A stretch of 18,424 nucleotides of DNA from an uncultured Lachnospiraceae bacterium (GCA_905235345.1 CAJOLO010000045.1:1-18424), one strand, 5' to 3'; counted from the stretch's first letter, positions 7,929 through 16,181 are shown. Translations and numbers: made by a program. Notes: generated by a model from the letters alone, not told the origin.

Positions 7929-8477
7929 CTATATTCTTTCTCTGCGCACTTCTTTAGTAAGTATTTCTCTCTTAATGTAATCGAAGGTCTTATCCTCTCC
8001 TTCTTCCGCAAGCATGGTCAAAAGTTTTTCAAGAAGTGCTTCCGTATCCTCATGTATAAGGTATTTAGCTCTTCCCTTCCTATAATATTCCAGTGGAAAA
8101 CTGTCAGTATATTTATCACCGTTATAGTTACGGCTTGCGGCAACACGGTCACAGAACATCTCTACCACATACTTCACAGGCATCTTCATTCCTGTCATGC
8201 CACCATTATCAAGATCATAATCGATCCAATATTCCAGATGATGTTTGTTCCGGCCTTTGTGATGAAGCCATGCAGATGTGTACCCTTTATCCTCACGTTC
8301 CGCATTATTAGGACTCCTTGTTCCCTGATAATACTTTGCGCCCACTAAGAATTCCGTAGGTCCGTATTTTGACAGATCATGCATAAGACCCTGCTTATAA
8401 AGTCCCAGTCTGAAACAATACTTCATGACCAGCCATTTATGATGATTTATCGTCTTTAAATGTTTCCACCATTTCAT
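7929..8477 (-). CDS. DUF5662-like protein, possible HD-type metal protein of unknown function
   Basis: This is a 182-residue soluble protein with no signal peptide or membrane segment. The N-terminal third has the recognisable pattern WLVMKYCFRLGLYKQGLMHDLSKYGPTEF (His33-Asp34), quoted to place it. It is followed by AWLHHKGRNKHHLEYW (His72/73 and His79/80) and an Asp near residue 110 in MFCDRVAAS. The His-Asp pair and spaced His residues suggest an HD-like metal site, but no activity is established. From memory this matches the DUF5662 family found in Firmicutes. The gene begins 21 nt after the upstream ATPase stop, with GGAG about 12 nt before the ATG, so the two may be cotranscribed. The C-terminus is charged and probably helical. 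Confidence 0.75.
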   Translation of the reverse strand: MKWWKHLKTINHHKWLVMKYCFRLGLYKQGLMHDLSKYGPTEFLVGAKYYQGTRSPNNAEREDKGYTSAWLHHKGRNKHHLEYWIDYDLDNGGMTGMKMPVKYVVEMFCDRVAASRNYNGDKYTDSFPLEYYRKGRAKYLIHEDTEALLEKLLTMLAEEGEDKTFDYIKREILTKEVRRERI

Positions 8478-8498
8478 ATCATTTAATTACTCCATTCC

Positions 8499-9791
8499 TT
8501 AGAAATTCCACAATCCGTAAAGCGGAACATTGAGGATTCCCTTTGAAAATCCAAGTTCATCCAACGATATATTAATTGCCATACGATTCTTATACCTGTC
8601 GTTGAACACCTTCATACTCTGCGACTTTCTCTGTCTTTTTGCTTCCACATTAACAGGAATCACATCTCCGTCATCTTCGAACACGAAATCTATACGCGCT
8701 GTCGCACCTGATATCCAAAAATAAAGATCTTTTACCGTATTATTCATTGAAAGTTCCGAAAGAACAAGCTGCTCTAATAACGCACCGGAAAGCTCATCAA
8801 ATTCAAACCTGTCCTTTTCAATTTTCGAATACGCTATCCCGCACATTACTCTTAACAATCCATGATCTAAATGATAAAGTACAAAAGATTTATCGTCAAC
8901 CTGCTCCTTCAGGGGAGCTATACCGTCACGAATTCTATTCACTCTTCTTACAAGTCCTGTATCCACCAGCCACTGAACAGCCTTCTCATATTCTCTTGCC
9001 CTTGCTTTCTCATCCACATATTGGTACATAAACTTTCTGTTTTCCTTTTTCAGCTGAGCAGGGATACTGTCCCATATCTTAGGTACCTTAACAGAATAAT
9101 TCTTAGGTACATCCTTCATAATATATTCACGGGTCCTTGCAAGTAATTCCCGTAAAATCGCATCTACCCTGTCAAAATCATGATTCTTAACATAATCGAG
9201 AACAACTATTGGCATACCACCAACTATATAATATTCCATCAAAAGCTCTGTTATCCTGTCAATAATCTGCGGTGTCGCAGGCTCCACCTTCTGATTTTCA
9301 ATAAATTTACAAAGTTCCTGTTCTTTATTGGCTGTAAGAAATTCTTCGAATGTCATGGGATAAAGTATCAGTTGATGAAATCCCGTACTATAAAACACCT
9401 CACCGGGAATCGTATCAATTGTAGATGATATAATACAGACCGGAAGCTCCGGCCGCTGTTCTTTAAGACTCATAATTGCCTCTAACGCCTTGGGACAATA
9501 CTGCGGCTCATCAAAAATAAACATAGTATTATCAGGTATTATCATCTCATTGGTATATGTTGCAAGAGACGCCATAAGTTTTCCCGCCTCAATATTCTTC
9601 CCGCGCTTAAAAAGATAATGACTTTCCTCATCTTTCTCTAAATCAATATAAATCAATTTTTTAAAGAAGCCCTGTCCAAAATCTACCATGGTCCATGTCT
9701 TTCCGACTCCTCTTGCACCTTTTAAAAACAACACCTTATCCAATGCTTCTTCATACCACTTCACCAAATCATTCATAATGATCCGATACAT
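8499..9791 (-). CDS. AAA-family ATPase with DUF4143-type C-terminal domain
   Basis: The 430-residue protein starts with an ATPase module: Walker A GARGVGKT at residues 25-32, Walker B MFIFDEPQ with Asp94-Glu95, then a sensor-like CIISSTIDTIP. The middle part (YPMTFEEFL, YYIVGGMPIVV, RTREYIMKDVP) is typical of the AAA_14/DUF4143 family. The C-terminus contains ARIDFVFEDDG followed by VNVEAKRQRK, an Asp...Glu-x-Lys arrangement like a PD-(D/E)xK nuclease fold. These proteins are widespread in anaerobes, often in several copies, and their role is unknown. I chose the ATG at 9791 because AAGGAG (9804-9799) is 7 nt upstream. The ATG at 9797 would touch that site. Annotation pipelines may use 9797. 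Confidence 0.87.
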   Translation of the reverse strand: MYRIIMNDLVKWYEEALDKVLFLKGARGVGKTWTMVDFGQGFFKKLIYIDLEKDEESHYLFKRGKNIEAGKLMASLATYTNEMIIPDNTMFIFDEPQYCPKALEAIMSLKEQRPELPVCIISSTIDTIPGEVFYSTGFHQLILYPMTFEEFLTANKEQELCKFIENQKVEPATPQIIDRITELLMEYYIVGGMPIVVLDYVKNHDFDRVDAILRELLARTREYIMKDVPKNYSVKVPKIWDSIPAQLKKENRKFMYQYVDEKARAREYEKAVQWLVDTGLVRRVNRIRDGIAPLKEQVDDKSFVLYHLDHGLLRVMCGIAYSKIEKDRFEFDELSGALLEQLVLSELSMNNTVKDLYFWISGATARIDFVFEDDGDVIPVNVEAKRQRKSQSMKVFNDRYKNRMAINISLDELGFSKGILNVPLYGLWNF

Positions 9792-9836
9792 AGCCATTCT
9801 CCTTCCTGATACAGTAAGCTAATATTTATTTCAATA

Positions 9837-9864
9837 ATTGTATAATCATTCCATTATTATGCAA
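9837..9864 (-). promoter_or_regulatory. Possible promoter of the AAA ATPase gene
   Basis: On the minus strand TTGCAT (9864-9859) is followed after 16 nt by TACAAT (9842-9837), about 46 nt before the start codon. The -35 box overlaps the end of one 35-bp repeat copy, so the repeat may have supplied it. The match is moderate. Confidence 0.35.
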
Positions 9865-9973
9865 GCACGACCGCCACTTTGCTCATTTTATCACGTCGAC
9901 TATCGTCTCCGTGTGTTTTTTCGCAAAATGTCGGTTCGTGCAAGCACGACCGCCACTTTGCTCATTTTATCAC
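9860..9973. repeat. Two exact 35-bp direct repeats, period 79 bp
   Basis: Positions 9860-9894 and 9939-9973 are identical over 35 bp, starting TGCAAGCACGACC and ending CATTTTATCAC. They are separated by a 44-bp spacer with a GTCGAC site and a T6 run. This is one full 79-bp unit plus a partial unit. On the minus strand each copy could begin a tiny frame, MSKVAVVLA, but without a ribosome site. It resembles the remnant of an intergenic tandem repeat. Confidence 0.75.
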
Positions 9974-10029
9974 ATTTTATTAACTGCGTACACATATTTC
10001 CGAATAAATATCTTAAGAACCAGACATTC

Positions 10030-10057
10030 AAAAAGGAACACATCTCTGTGTTCCTTT
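10030..10057 (-). terminator. Rho-independent terminator after the Sel1/TPR protein gene
   Basis: A perfect 11-bp stem, AAAGGAACACA (10057-10047) with TGTGTTCCTTT (10042-10032) around GAGA on the minus strand, runs into a U-tract (10034-10030). It lies about 40 nt after the stop at 10095. The A-rich 5' flank would also give weak termination in the other direction. Confidence 0.88.
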
Positions 10058-10094
10058 AATATCACGAAACTTATAATATTAACATCAATCTGCT

Positions 10095-12851
10095 TTATAC
10101 AAAAACAAATCCCTCATCATCATCATCCTTGCTGATGGAAAGCATACTGTTCTCTCCACCTCCCGAAATAAGAAGAGTAAGACCAATCTGCTTGTTGGCA
10201 CGTTCTCCTTCAGCCACGTATATCTCTCCCGACTCAACAAGAGTAAGTGCTATCTCAAGAGCCTGATCCTTAAATCTCATAAGTTCTCGTCTGTCAATAG
10301 AGCTTAACTTGAACAGATATTGGTTCTTGGAGCTGATAAGCAGAATACTGTATTTATTATTATCTGCCTTTCTGGTAAGCATTCCGGAACCAACCATTCT
10401 CGAATTGGCAACCAATATCTCTGCATTCTCTTCATCAGCATATTCCTTATACAACAGATTGAATACTTTATTATATTCTTCCTCAGTATCAACCCTGACC
10501 GGCATCTCTGCAACCGCAAACTCAACTACAGAATCTGCAAATCTGATAGTTCCGCCTTCATCATTGATAACTGCAGTACAACTCTTAGGAACCTGCAAGC
10601 GGAAGAACTTATTCTGAATAACCTTATTAGAATCACTCTTAACCGGATTAAGCAACTCCTTGAACTTCTCCTCTATCAAGTGCATAGAAGAAAGAGCATC
10701 CACATCTCCGATTCTAACCACATCCTTAAGTCCTTCATAAAGTTCCTTAATCTCCGGAGTGAGTGACGGTGTCATCTCTAACAGATTCTTAACTGCCGGT
10801 ACCGCTCCTTTCTTAGCAACATCATAGTATAGTCGCTTCTTCTCTTCTTCGGAAACACCTTGAGAAATCTTATTCTCTATAACACTGTAAAGATATTCCT
10901 TACTGAAACCGTCATAGCCTGCTTCAAATGCCTTGTAGAAGTAATCCAGACTCTTGATAGGACCATTATATCCTTCTTCCTTCTCCTTATTCTCGCAGTA
11001 TACACCATACTCATAAGCTGCCTGGACACTGCCAAGTGCAATAGCACTAAGAAATGCCTGCTCTATCTCATGATCACTTGCAAGATAGAATACCTGCTCC
11101 TTCTTATTCATGGCAATATTAAATGCCGTATCAGCATCACCTGCAACAACCGACCGCTCCCATGATTCAATGGTAGGCTGGAGCTGTTTAGGATCTCCAA
11201 GCTGCTCTATATCCCTAATATATGGTTCAGCCTCATATATGCCATTCTCAAGTGCTTGTTTCAAATAGGAAAGAGCCTTTTCTCCATCACGTTTGCCATC
11301 TTCCACAAGACCGTAGTAATAAAAGCGTCCCAGATAAAACGGCACACGCTTATGGTGAAGCCTGTCCGCATTCTCATACCATACCTTTGCATCATGATAT
11401 CTCTTAAGCTGCTGGTCATAGATAGTACCAATAAGGAATGCCAGATCCGGATCCTTATTGGATTCAAACAACTGTTGCGCATAACTTACTGTCTTTTCAA
11501 TATCTCTATACGGACTGTCCTCATCATAATAAAGCTCTATAAGGAGATAACTCGCCTGTGTGCTGCCATACTGTAAAGCTATTCCCGCGTTCTCCATCGC
11601 TTTATCGTAATTCTCCATATTATAATAGTAGAGTGCCTCATTATAATACTGAATCTCGGTACGATTAGCACTTTTATCAGAAAGCAACGTCGGGATAACA
11701 AAAGCAAAGGAATTAGCAACCTCAAATATTATCTCATTATACTGCTCCATAATATCCATAGTGGAGCATATAAATCTGAGGCACGCCCAACGATTCTTCT
11801 GCTTGAACACGAAAGAAACAATACCCTTATCCATCTCTTTATGATAAAATCTTGCCGAAATACCATTCGCATATTCTGTAATATATGGTGCTATATTGAC
11901 ATCAAGTTCATAAGCATCGTTCATATAAAGAAGATAATCATCTATCTTACGTTCTGATTCCTTAGGCACAGTCGTATATGTTACATAGATTGCAAAATCA
12001 GAATATGTATGGCTCGGTGCATAATACTCTTCATCAGAATCAACATCTATGCTTTTAACCCAACCCTTGGGAAGCTTATGAATATATCCATCAACCTGAT
12101 CATGCACATATGTGTACTGGTATTGGAGAGTAGTCGCATCATTAGGCTTATAATGAAATTCTACGCCCTTAGCTTTTCTCTTCTCGGAAATCTCTGAATA
12201 TATCTTGTCTTTTTCCTCAAATTCTATACTATCTGCATGTGTCGCATTATATTCAATACGCTCAACCGCCGCCTTAGCCTTAGCGTCACCTTTATCAGCT
12301 AATTTCTGATACCATGACTTTGCCTTGTCTATATCAACCGGAACAATAAAATCACTCTTCTGTCCGTTCTCATCAACCCTGTTAAGACCATTCTCATATA
12401 TATCGCCAAGGCGCATATATGCCTGAGTTATATTCTGATCGGCTGCCTTTTCAAGATATGTAATGGCTTTAGAAAAATTCTGAACATCAAGCATCAAAAG
12501 ACCAAGCTTGTAATAAAGATTTCCATCCTCTACAAACTTAATATACTTCTCATAATAACTTGTTGCCTTCTCACGATCAACATTAGCCTTGATATTATCA
12601 TACTTTCCCGTTTCATAGACCTCGCCAAGTATCTTTAGCGCTTCACATCCGTATTGTTGATACTGCGGCTCCATCATTCCTATATCAGCAATCTGATTAA
12701 GCTTCTTGATGGCCTCTTCGGAAATACCATGCTCAATCAGTTCTTTAGCCTTATTATACTGCTTCTCAACATTGTTTGATTGTGAATCCTCCTGTTTTAC
12801 AGAACTTCTGACAAAAGGAATCTTATTCACAATGTTTGAAAAAAATCCCAT
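10095..12851 (-). CDS. Large cytoplasmic Sel1/TPR-repeat protein with two beta-rich domains
   Basis: The protein has 918 residues with no signal peptide or transmembrane helix. Helical Sel1/TPR-like repeats occupy about residues 28-205 (for example ALKILGEVYETGKY, AYMRLGDIYENGL, AKSWYQKLADKGDAKAK) and about 400-720 (AFLIGTIYDQQ, AKVWYENADRL, PFYLGRFYYYGLV, ALSYLKQALENGI). Two beta-rich segments look related to each other: about 225-395 (KLPKGWVKSID... through FVFKQKNRWACLRFI) and about 760-885 (FFRLQVPKSCTAVI... through YSILLISSKNQYLFKLSS). Both resemble the PsbP/Mog1-type fold seen in bacterial DUF-class proteins; this is inference. The C-terminus ends in a Gly-rich then Asp-rich tail (SKDDDDEGFVFV). 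Start 12851 has AGGTGAGG close upstream. It is a single-gene transcription unit. It is probably an assembly or scaffold protein of unknown function. Confidence 0.85.
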   Translation of the reverse strand: MGFFSNIVNKIPFVRSSVKQEDSQSNNVEKQYNKAKELIEHGISEEAIKKLNQIADIGMMEPQYQQYGCEALKILGEVYETGKYDNIKANVDREKATSYYEKYIKFVEDGNLYYKLGLLMLDVQNFSKAITYLEKAADQNITQAYMRLGDIYENGLNRVDENGQKSDFIVPVDIDKAKSWYQKLADKGDAKAKAAVERIEYNATHADSIEFEEKDKIYSEISEKRKAKGVEFHYKPNDATTLQYQYTYVHDQVDGYIHKLPKGWVKSIDVDSDEEYYAPSHTYSDFAIYVTYTTVPKESERKIDDYLLYMNDAYELDVNIAPYITEYANGISARFYHKEMDKGIVSFVFKQKNRWACLRFICSTMDIMEQYNEIIFEVANSFAFVIPTLLSDKSANRTEIQYYNEALYYYNMENYDKAMENAGIALQYGSTQASYLLIELYYDEDSPYRDIEKTVSYAQQLFESNKDPDLAFLIGTIYDQQLKRYHDAKVWYENADRLHHKRVPFYLGRFYYYGLVEDGKRDGEKALSYLKQALENGIYEAEPYIRDIEQLGDPKQLQPTIESWERSVVAGDADTAFNIAMNKKEQVFYLASDHEIEQAFLSAIALGSVQAAYEYGVYCENKEKEEGYNGPIKSLDYFYKAFEAGYDGFSKEYLYSVIENKISQGVSEEEKKRLYYDVAKKGAVPAVKNLLEMTPSLTPEIKELYEGLKDVVRIGDVDALSSMHLIEEKFKELLNPVKSDSNKVIQNKFFRLQVPKSCTAVINDEGGTIRFADSVVEFAVAEMPVRVDTEEEYNKVFNLLYKEYADEENAEILVANSRMVGSGMLTRKADNNKYSILLISSKNQYLFKLSSIDRRELMRFKDQALEIALTLVESGEIYVAEGERANKQIGLTLLISGGGENSMLSISKDDDDEGFVFV

Positions 12852-12883
12852 AATCCCTCACCTACTTCTAATCTATTCCAAAT

Positions 12884-12909
12884 TGTGATACAAATAATAT
12901 TTTATCACA
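12884..12909. promoter_or_regulatory. Candidate operator: perfect 7-bp inverted repeat over the -10 box
   Basis: TGTGATA (12884-12890) and TATCACA (12903-12909) form a perfect dyad with a 12-nt AT-rich centre. The dyad overlaps the -10 hexamer of the large Sel1/TPR gene, a position suited to repression. The half-sites resemble CRP/FNR-type TGTGA, but the spacing is wider than their usual 6. No regulator gene lies beside it. Confidence 0.4.
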
Positions 12910-12927
12910 GTATTTAATAAAGGGCAA
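12899..12927 (-). promoter_or_regulatory. Promoter of the Sel1/TPR protein gene
   Basis: TTGCCC (12927-12922) is followed after 17 nt by TAAAAT (12904-12899) on the minus strand, about 48 nt before the start codon. It lies downstream of the HPr-like stop, so the large gene can be expressed on its own. No clear terminator separates it from the whiA/HPr transcript. Confidence 0.55.
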
Positions 12928-12957
12928 GATAAGAACTACATAGCTTTAATAATATTT

Positions 12958-13215
12958 TCAGCCAGCAGTTTTCAAATATGCCACAATATCAGAAACTGCG
13001 TCCTGTTCATCTTCTCCTTCTGCACATACTGTAACCTCTTCATCCTGATTAAGTCCGAGACTCATCATGCCCATGATACTCTTGGCATTGATCTTCTTGT
13101 CTCCTGATAGAATAAATACCTTGCTTTCGAACTGGCTTGCTTTCTGTACAAGAACAGCAACGGGTCTTGCTTCAACATCTGCTGCCAAATTCACACTTAC
13201 TGTCTCTCTAACCAT
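12958..13215 (-). CDS. Crh-like HPr-family protein with Glu at position 15 and Ser46
   Basis: The 85-residue size is exactly that of HPr. In HPr, His15 in GxHARP carries the PEP-derived phosphate; here that motif reads DVEARP with Glu15, so the phosphotransfer role should be lost. The regulatory site KSIMGMMSLG keeps Ser46, the target of HPr kinase. Bacillus Crh likewise lacks His15 (Gln there) and keeps Ser46, acts as a CcpA co-regulator, and lies directly after yvcL (whiA), as here. I start at 13215 (GGAGGAG about 7 nt upstream); this overlaps the whiA stop by 8 nt and implies translational coupling. The frame extends 6 codons further without need. It could also be called a diverged ptsH. 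A Crh-type regulatory role is inferred. Confidence 0.88.
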   Translation of the reverse strand: MVRETVSVNLAADVEARPVAVLVQKASQFESKVFILSGDKKINAKSIMGMMSLGLNQDEEVTVCAEGEDEQDAVSDIVAYLKTAG

Positions 13216-14206
13216 TTTTAATCTCCTCCGCAATTTTACTTATTTTTCTTAATCTATGATTCACACCTGATTTGGAAATCGGTGGATTCAACATTGTTCC
13301 GAGAGTAGCAAGATCTGCATCGGGTTCAAGAAGCCTGACCTCTGCAATCTCTCTGAGAGACGAACTAAGATAGTTCAATCCCTTTGTCTTTTCAATATAC
13401 TCAATATCAGCAATCTGCCTCATTGCAGCACTCACTGTTTTCTTGATGTTGGCTGTCTCACAATTAACACGACGGTTAATATCATTACGCATATCTTTAA
13501 TAATACGGACATTCTCCATATCCATGAGGCTGACATAAGCTTCCATGACATTAAGCATATCAACTATCATCGAACCTTCCTTAAGATATACCACATAGTA
13601 TTTCTTTCTTTTTACCACTTTGGCATCCAATGAAAAGCTTTCTATTGTATCCCTTAACACTTCAGCCATCTCTTTAGTATCCGCAACTATCTCAAAATGA
13701 TATGCCTTATTAGGATCATTTACCGACCCCGACGCAAGAAAGAACCCCCTTATGAATGCTTTTTTACAACAGCTTTTCTGAATTACCTGCTTAGGAAAAT
13801 GACAATTCTGTAGTGAAACCCCACCGGAAGACACATACATAGTCTCCCCAACGGCAAAATTCTCGGATATCTCATCATCATCAAGCCAGTCCTCATTCAT
13901 AAGCTCGATATAATCTGAGAGTTTTAGTGTCTGCAATAGCCTTTCTGTCATAATACTGTCAGGAATCAATATATATTTTGTATGCATTTCATAGATTATA
14001 TTATTATCAAAGATAACATCTATGAGACTGCATATCTTATCACCTATGCTGTGATTCTCCGGCTTAAGCTTAAGGACAGCCTCTCCCTTGTCAAATTCCA
14101 CCTCCCCGGTGGCAAGTACGAGTGCCAAAAGCTCCGCTATCATACAATGTCTTGCATGACTTTCATGCTTTGTGATTTCTTCTTTTACCTTCGTTGAAAA
14201 CGACAT
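13208..14206 (-). CDS. whiA: DNA-binding protein WhiA
   Basis: WhiA combines a degenerate LAGLIDADG homing-endonuclease-like N-terminal domain with a C-terminal helix-turn-helix. It acts in cell division and chromosome organisation in Firmicutes and in sporulation in Streptomyces. The 332-residue length is usual. Landmarks are the N-terminal SFSTKVKEEITKHE, the central RGFFLASGSVNDPNKAYHFEIV, NRRVNCETANIKKTVSAA, and the HTH region LREIAEVRLLEPDADLATLG followed by PPISKSGVNHRLRKI. A GAGG site lies about 9 nt before the ATG at 14206. It sits 25 nt after rapZ and overlaps the HPr-like start, so it is the middle of an operon. Confidence 0.96.
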   Translation of the reverse strand: MSFSTKVKEEITKHESHARHCMIAELLALVLATGEVEFDKGEAVLKLKPENHSIGDKICSLIDVIFDNNIIYEMHTKYILIPDSIMTERLLQTLKLSDYIELMNEDWLDDDEISENFAVGETMYVSSGGVSLQNCHFPKQVIQKSCCKKAFIRGFFLASGSVNDPNKAYHFEIVADTKEMAEVLRDTIESFSLDAKVVKRKKYYVVYLKEGSMIVDMLNVMEAYVSLMDMENVRIIKDMRNDINRRVNCETANIKKTVSAAMRQIADIEYIEKTKGLNYLSSSLREIAEVRLLEPDADLATLGTMLNPPISKSGVNHRLRKISKIAEEIKNG

Positions 14207-14231
14207 GCATTATATCCTCTATATCGGGACA

Positions 14232-15104
14232 CTATCCTTTTCTGACAGCATCCTTCCCAATATCTCTGTGCTCCACCTTCACCGAATATGGTGATGGCTC
14301 AAGTTCCTTATATATTCCGTTGGCAAGTGTTACCGACCTGTGCTTTCCGCCTGTACACCCCACCGCTACAACAAGTCCGTTCTTACCCTCCTTGATATAA
14401 TTGGGGATAAGAAATTCCAGGAGATCAACTGTCTTATTAAGAAACTCCTTAGCTACATCAAACTGCATAACAAAATCTCTTACCGGCTCATCGTTGCCTG
14501 TATATGGTCTGAGTTCCAGATCATAATACGGATTAGGGAGAAACCTCACATCAAACACAAGATCCGCATCCCTCGGAATCCCATACTTAAAACCAAATGA
14601 TACCACACTTATTATAAAGTTATTATATTCTGCATTCTCAATGAATATTTTATCAAGCTCAGCCTTTAACTCTCTTGTCAGAAGACTGGTAGTATCTATA
14701 ATATAATCCGCTTCCTTTCTAAGAAAGGCTATGCGTTTTCTCTCAATTCTTATTCCGTCCTCTACCCTTCCATCTCTGGCAAGAGGATGATTTCTTCTTG
14801 TCTCCTTGTATCGCTTTATGAGAACATCATCATTGGAGTCTAAGAACAGTATCTCGTAATTATAATTCGCTTCCTTAAGCTGCGACAGGCACTCTGATAA
14901 CTGTTCAAGATATACACCGCTCCTGATATCAACACCTATCGCCACATCATCAATATCATTATCCTTATCATAGGCAATCTCTGCAAATCTCCTGATAAGC
15001 TGGATTGGAAGATTATCCACGCAGAAATATCCTATATCCTCTAATGTCTTTAGGGTTGTACTCTTTCCGGCACCACTCATACCTGTTACGATAACAAATC
15101 TCAT
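14232..15104 (-). CDS. rapZ: RNase adapter / nucleotide-binding protein RapZ (YvcJ)
   Basis: RapZ proteins bind nucleotides and, in E. coli, glucosamine-6-phosphate, guiding RNase E decay of the glmZ small RNA. The Firmicute ortholog YvcJ is less well understood. The 290-residue protein shows the P-loop GMSGAGKST at residues 8-16, CVDNLP shortly after, NHPLARDGRVEDGI and FDVRFLPNPYYD in the middle, and the signature GCTGGKHRSVTLAN near the C-terminus. It starts 2 nt after the murB stop, so translation is probably coupled. The position between murB and whiA is typical of Clostridia. The link to amino-sugar sensing would suit a neighbour that builds cell-wall precursors. Confidence 0.96.
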   Translation of the reverse strand: MRFVIVTGMSGAGKSTTLKTLEDIGYFCVDNLPIQLIRRFAEIAYDKDNDIDDVAIGVDIRSGVYLEQLSECLSQLKEANYNYEILFLDSNDDVLIKRYKETRRNHPLARDGRVEDGIRIERKRIAFLRKEADYIIDTTSLLTRELKAELDKIFIENAEYNNFIISVVSFGFKYGIPRDADLVFDVRFLPNPYYDLELRPYTGNDEPVRDFVMQFDVAKEFLNKTVDLLEFLIPNYIKEGKNGLVVAVGCTGGKHRSVTLANGIYKELEPSPYSVKVEHRDIGKDAVRKG

Positions 15105-15106
15105 TC

Positions 15107-16018
15107 TCAGACATCTCCCACAATTCTCACCTCAGGCTCTAACTCCACCTGAAATTTATCATATACTGTATTCTTAACATCATCTATAAGCTTAAGTACA
15201 TCTTCTGCCTTCGCATGACCTTTATTGATAACAAAACCACAGTGTTTTTCGGATACCTGTGCATCACCCACACTATATCCTGCAAGTCCCGCATCCATTA
15301 TAAGTTTCCCTGCAAAGTAACCTTCGGGACGCTTAAATGTTGAGCCCGCACTTGGATATTCCAATGGCTGTTTTGTCTTTCTTGCAGTGGCAAGTTCCTG
15401 CATCTTATCGTTAATATCTCTTATATTCCCCTTAGAAAGCTTTAATGTTGCCGAAAGCACTATGAGATTCTCATCCTCAACAATGCTGTGTCTGTAGGAA
15501 AAATCCATCTCCTCACATGACTTTTTCAAAAGATTTCCGTCATAATCCATCAATGACACGCTATCTATAATATTCTTCATCTCTCCGCCATATGCGCCTG
15601 CGTTCATCATAACCGCACCGCCTAAAGTACCCGGAATGCCTGAGGCAAACTCAAATCCCGTAAGACCTGCATCTCTTATATCCTGCCCCAGCTTGTTAAG
15701 CATTACTCCGGCCTGTGCATTAACCGTATTGCCAATAATAGAATATTTCGAATAATTTTTGTAAAGTCCAATCACAACCCCTGATATTCCTTTATCACTC
15801 ACAAGAATATTACTTCCATGTCCCAGCATGAAAAAAGGAGTCTTCTCCGCTTTGCAAAGTGCTACAATCTGAGAAAGTTCTTCCGTATCCATCGGTGTTA
15901 CAAAATATTGTGCCGGTCCTCCGACTCGAAACGTGGTGTGCCCGGACATCGGCTCGTTAAGACTGACATTATCCTCTCCCACTATACGATATAATTCATT
16001 AATCAAATTCTGACTCAT
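15107..16018 (-). CDS. murB: UDP-N-acetylenolpyruvoylglucosamine reductase
   Basis: MurB is an FAD enzyme that reduces UDP-GlcNAc-enolpyruvate with NADPH to UDP-MurNAc, an early cytoplasmic step of peptidoglycan synthesis. The sequence shows FRVGGPAQYF, LGHGSNILV, SGIPGTLGGAVMMNAGAYGGE (FAD site), YRHSIV, the catalytic Ser region SAGSTFKRPEGYFAGKLI, and the C-terminal Glu in ELEPEVRIVG. The roughly 303-residue length fits the Gram-positive type. The ATG at 16018 is preferred; a TTG five codons upstream (16033) is also open. Neither has a strong ribosome site, an oddity in this window. It heads the murB-rapZ-whiA-HPr-like run. Confidence 0.95.
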   Translation of the reverse strand: MSQNLINELYRIVGEDNVSLNEPMSGHTTFRVGGPAQYFVTPMDTEELSQIVALCKAEKTPFFMLGHGSNILVSDKGISGVVIGLYKNYSKYSIIGNTVNAQAGVMLNKLGQDIRDAGLTGFEFASGIPGTLGGAVMMNAGAYGGEMKNIIDSVSLMDYDGNLLKKSCEEMDFSYRHSIVEDENLIVLSATLKLSKGNIRDINDKMQELATARKTKQPLEYPSAGSTFKRPEGYFAGKLIMDAGLAGYSVGDAQVSEKHCGFVINKGHAKAEDVLKLIDDVKNTVYDKFQVELEPEVRIVGDV

Positions 16019-16152
16019 TACATGACCAACCAATCTATCTTATTTAATTCAAGAACTCTTAAAGCGTTCCTGCTGCGAAATGCACTTAAGCTTCGCTGTC
16101 ATTTTCATCTGTACATTCCTGCAATCCACCGCAAACAAATACAAATCATCTT

Positions 16153-16181
16153 ATTATACAGTATATCTGCCATATATGCTT
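16153..16181 (-). promoter_or_regulatory. Weak candidate promoter of the murB operon
   Basis: A consensus -10 TATAAT reads on the minus strand at 16158-16153, about 135 nt before murB. The hexamer 17 nt upstream (AAGCAT) matches the -35 consensus poorly. A promoter is expected here because a terminator ends the preceding glucokinase transcript. Confidence 0.3.

Noticed and set aside
9860..9973. Two 35-bp repeats as a minimal CRISPR array
   Set aside because: There are only two repeats, a 44-bp spacer, no repeat dyad typical of CRISPR and no cas gene. A tandem-repeat remnant fits better.
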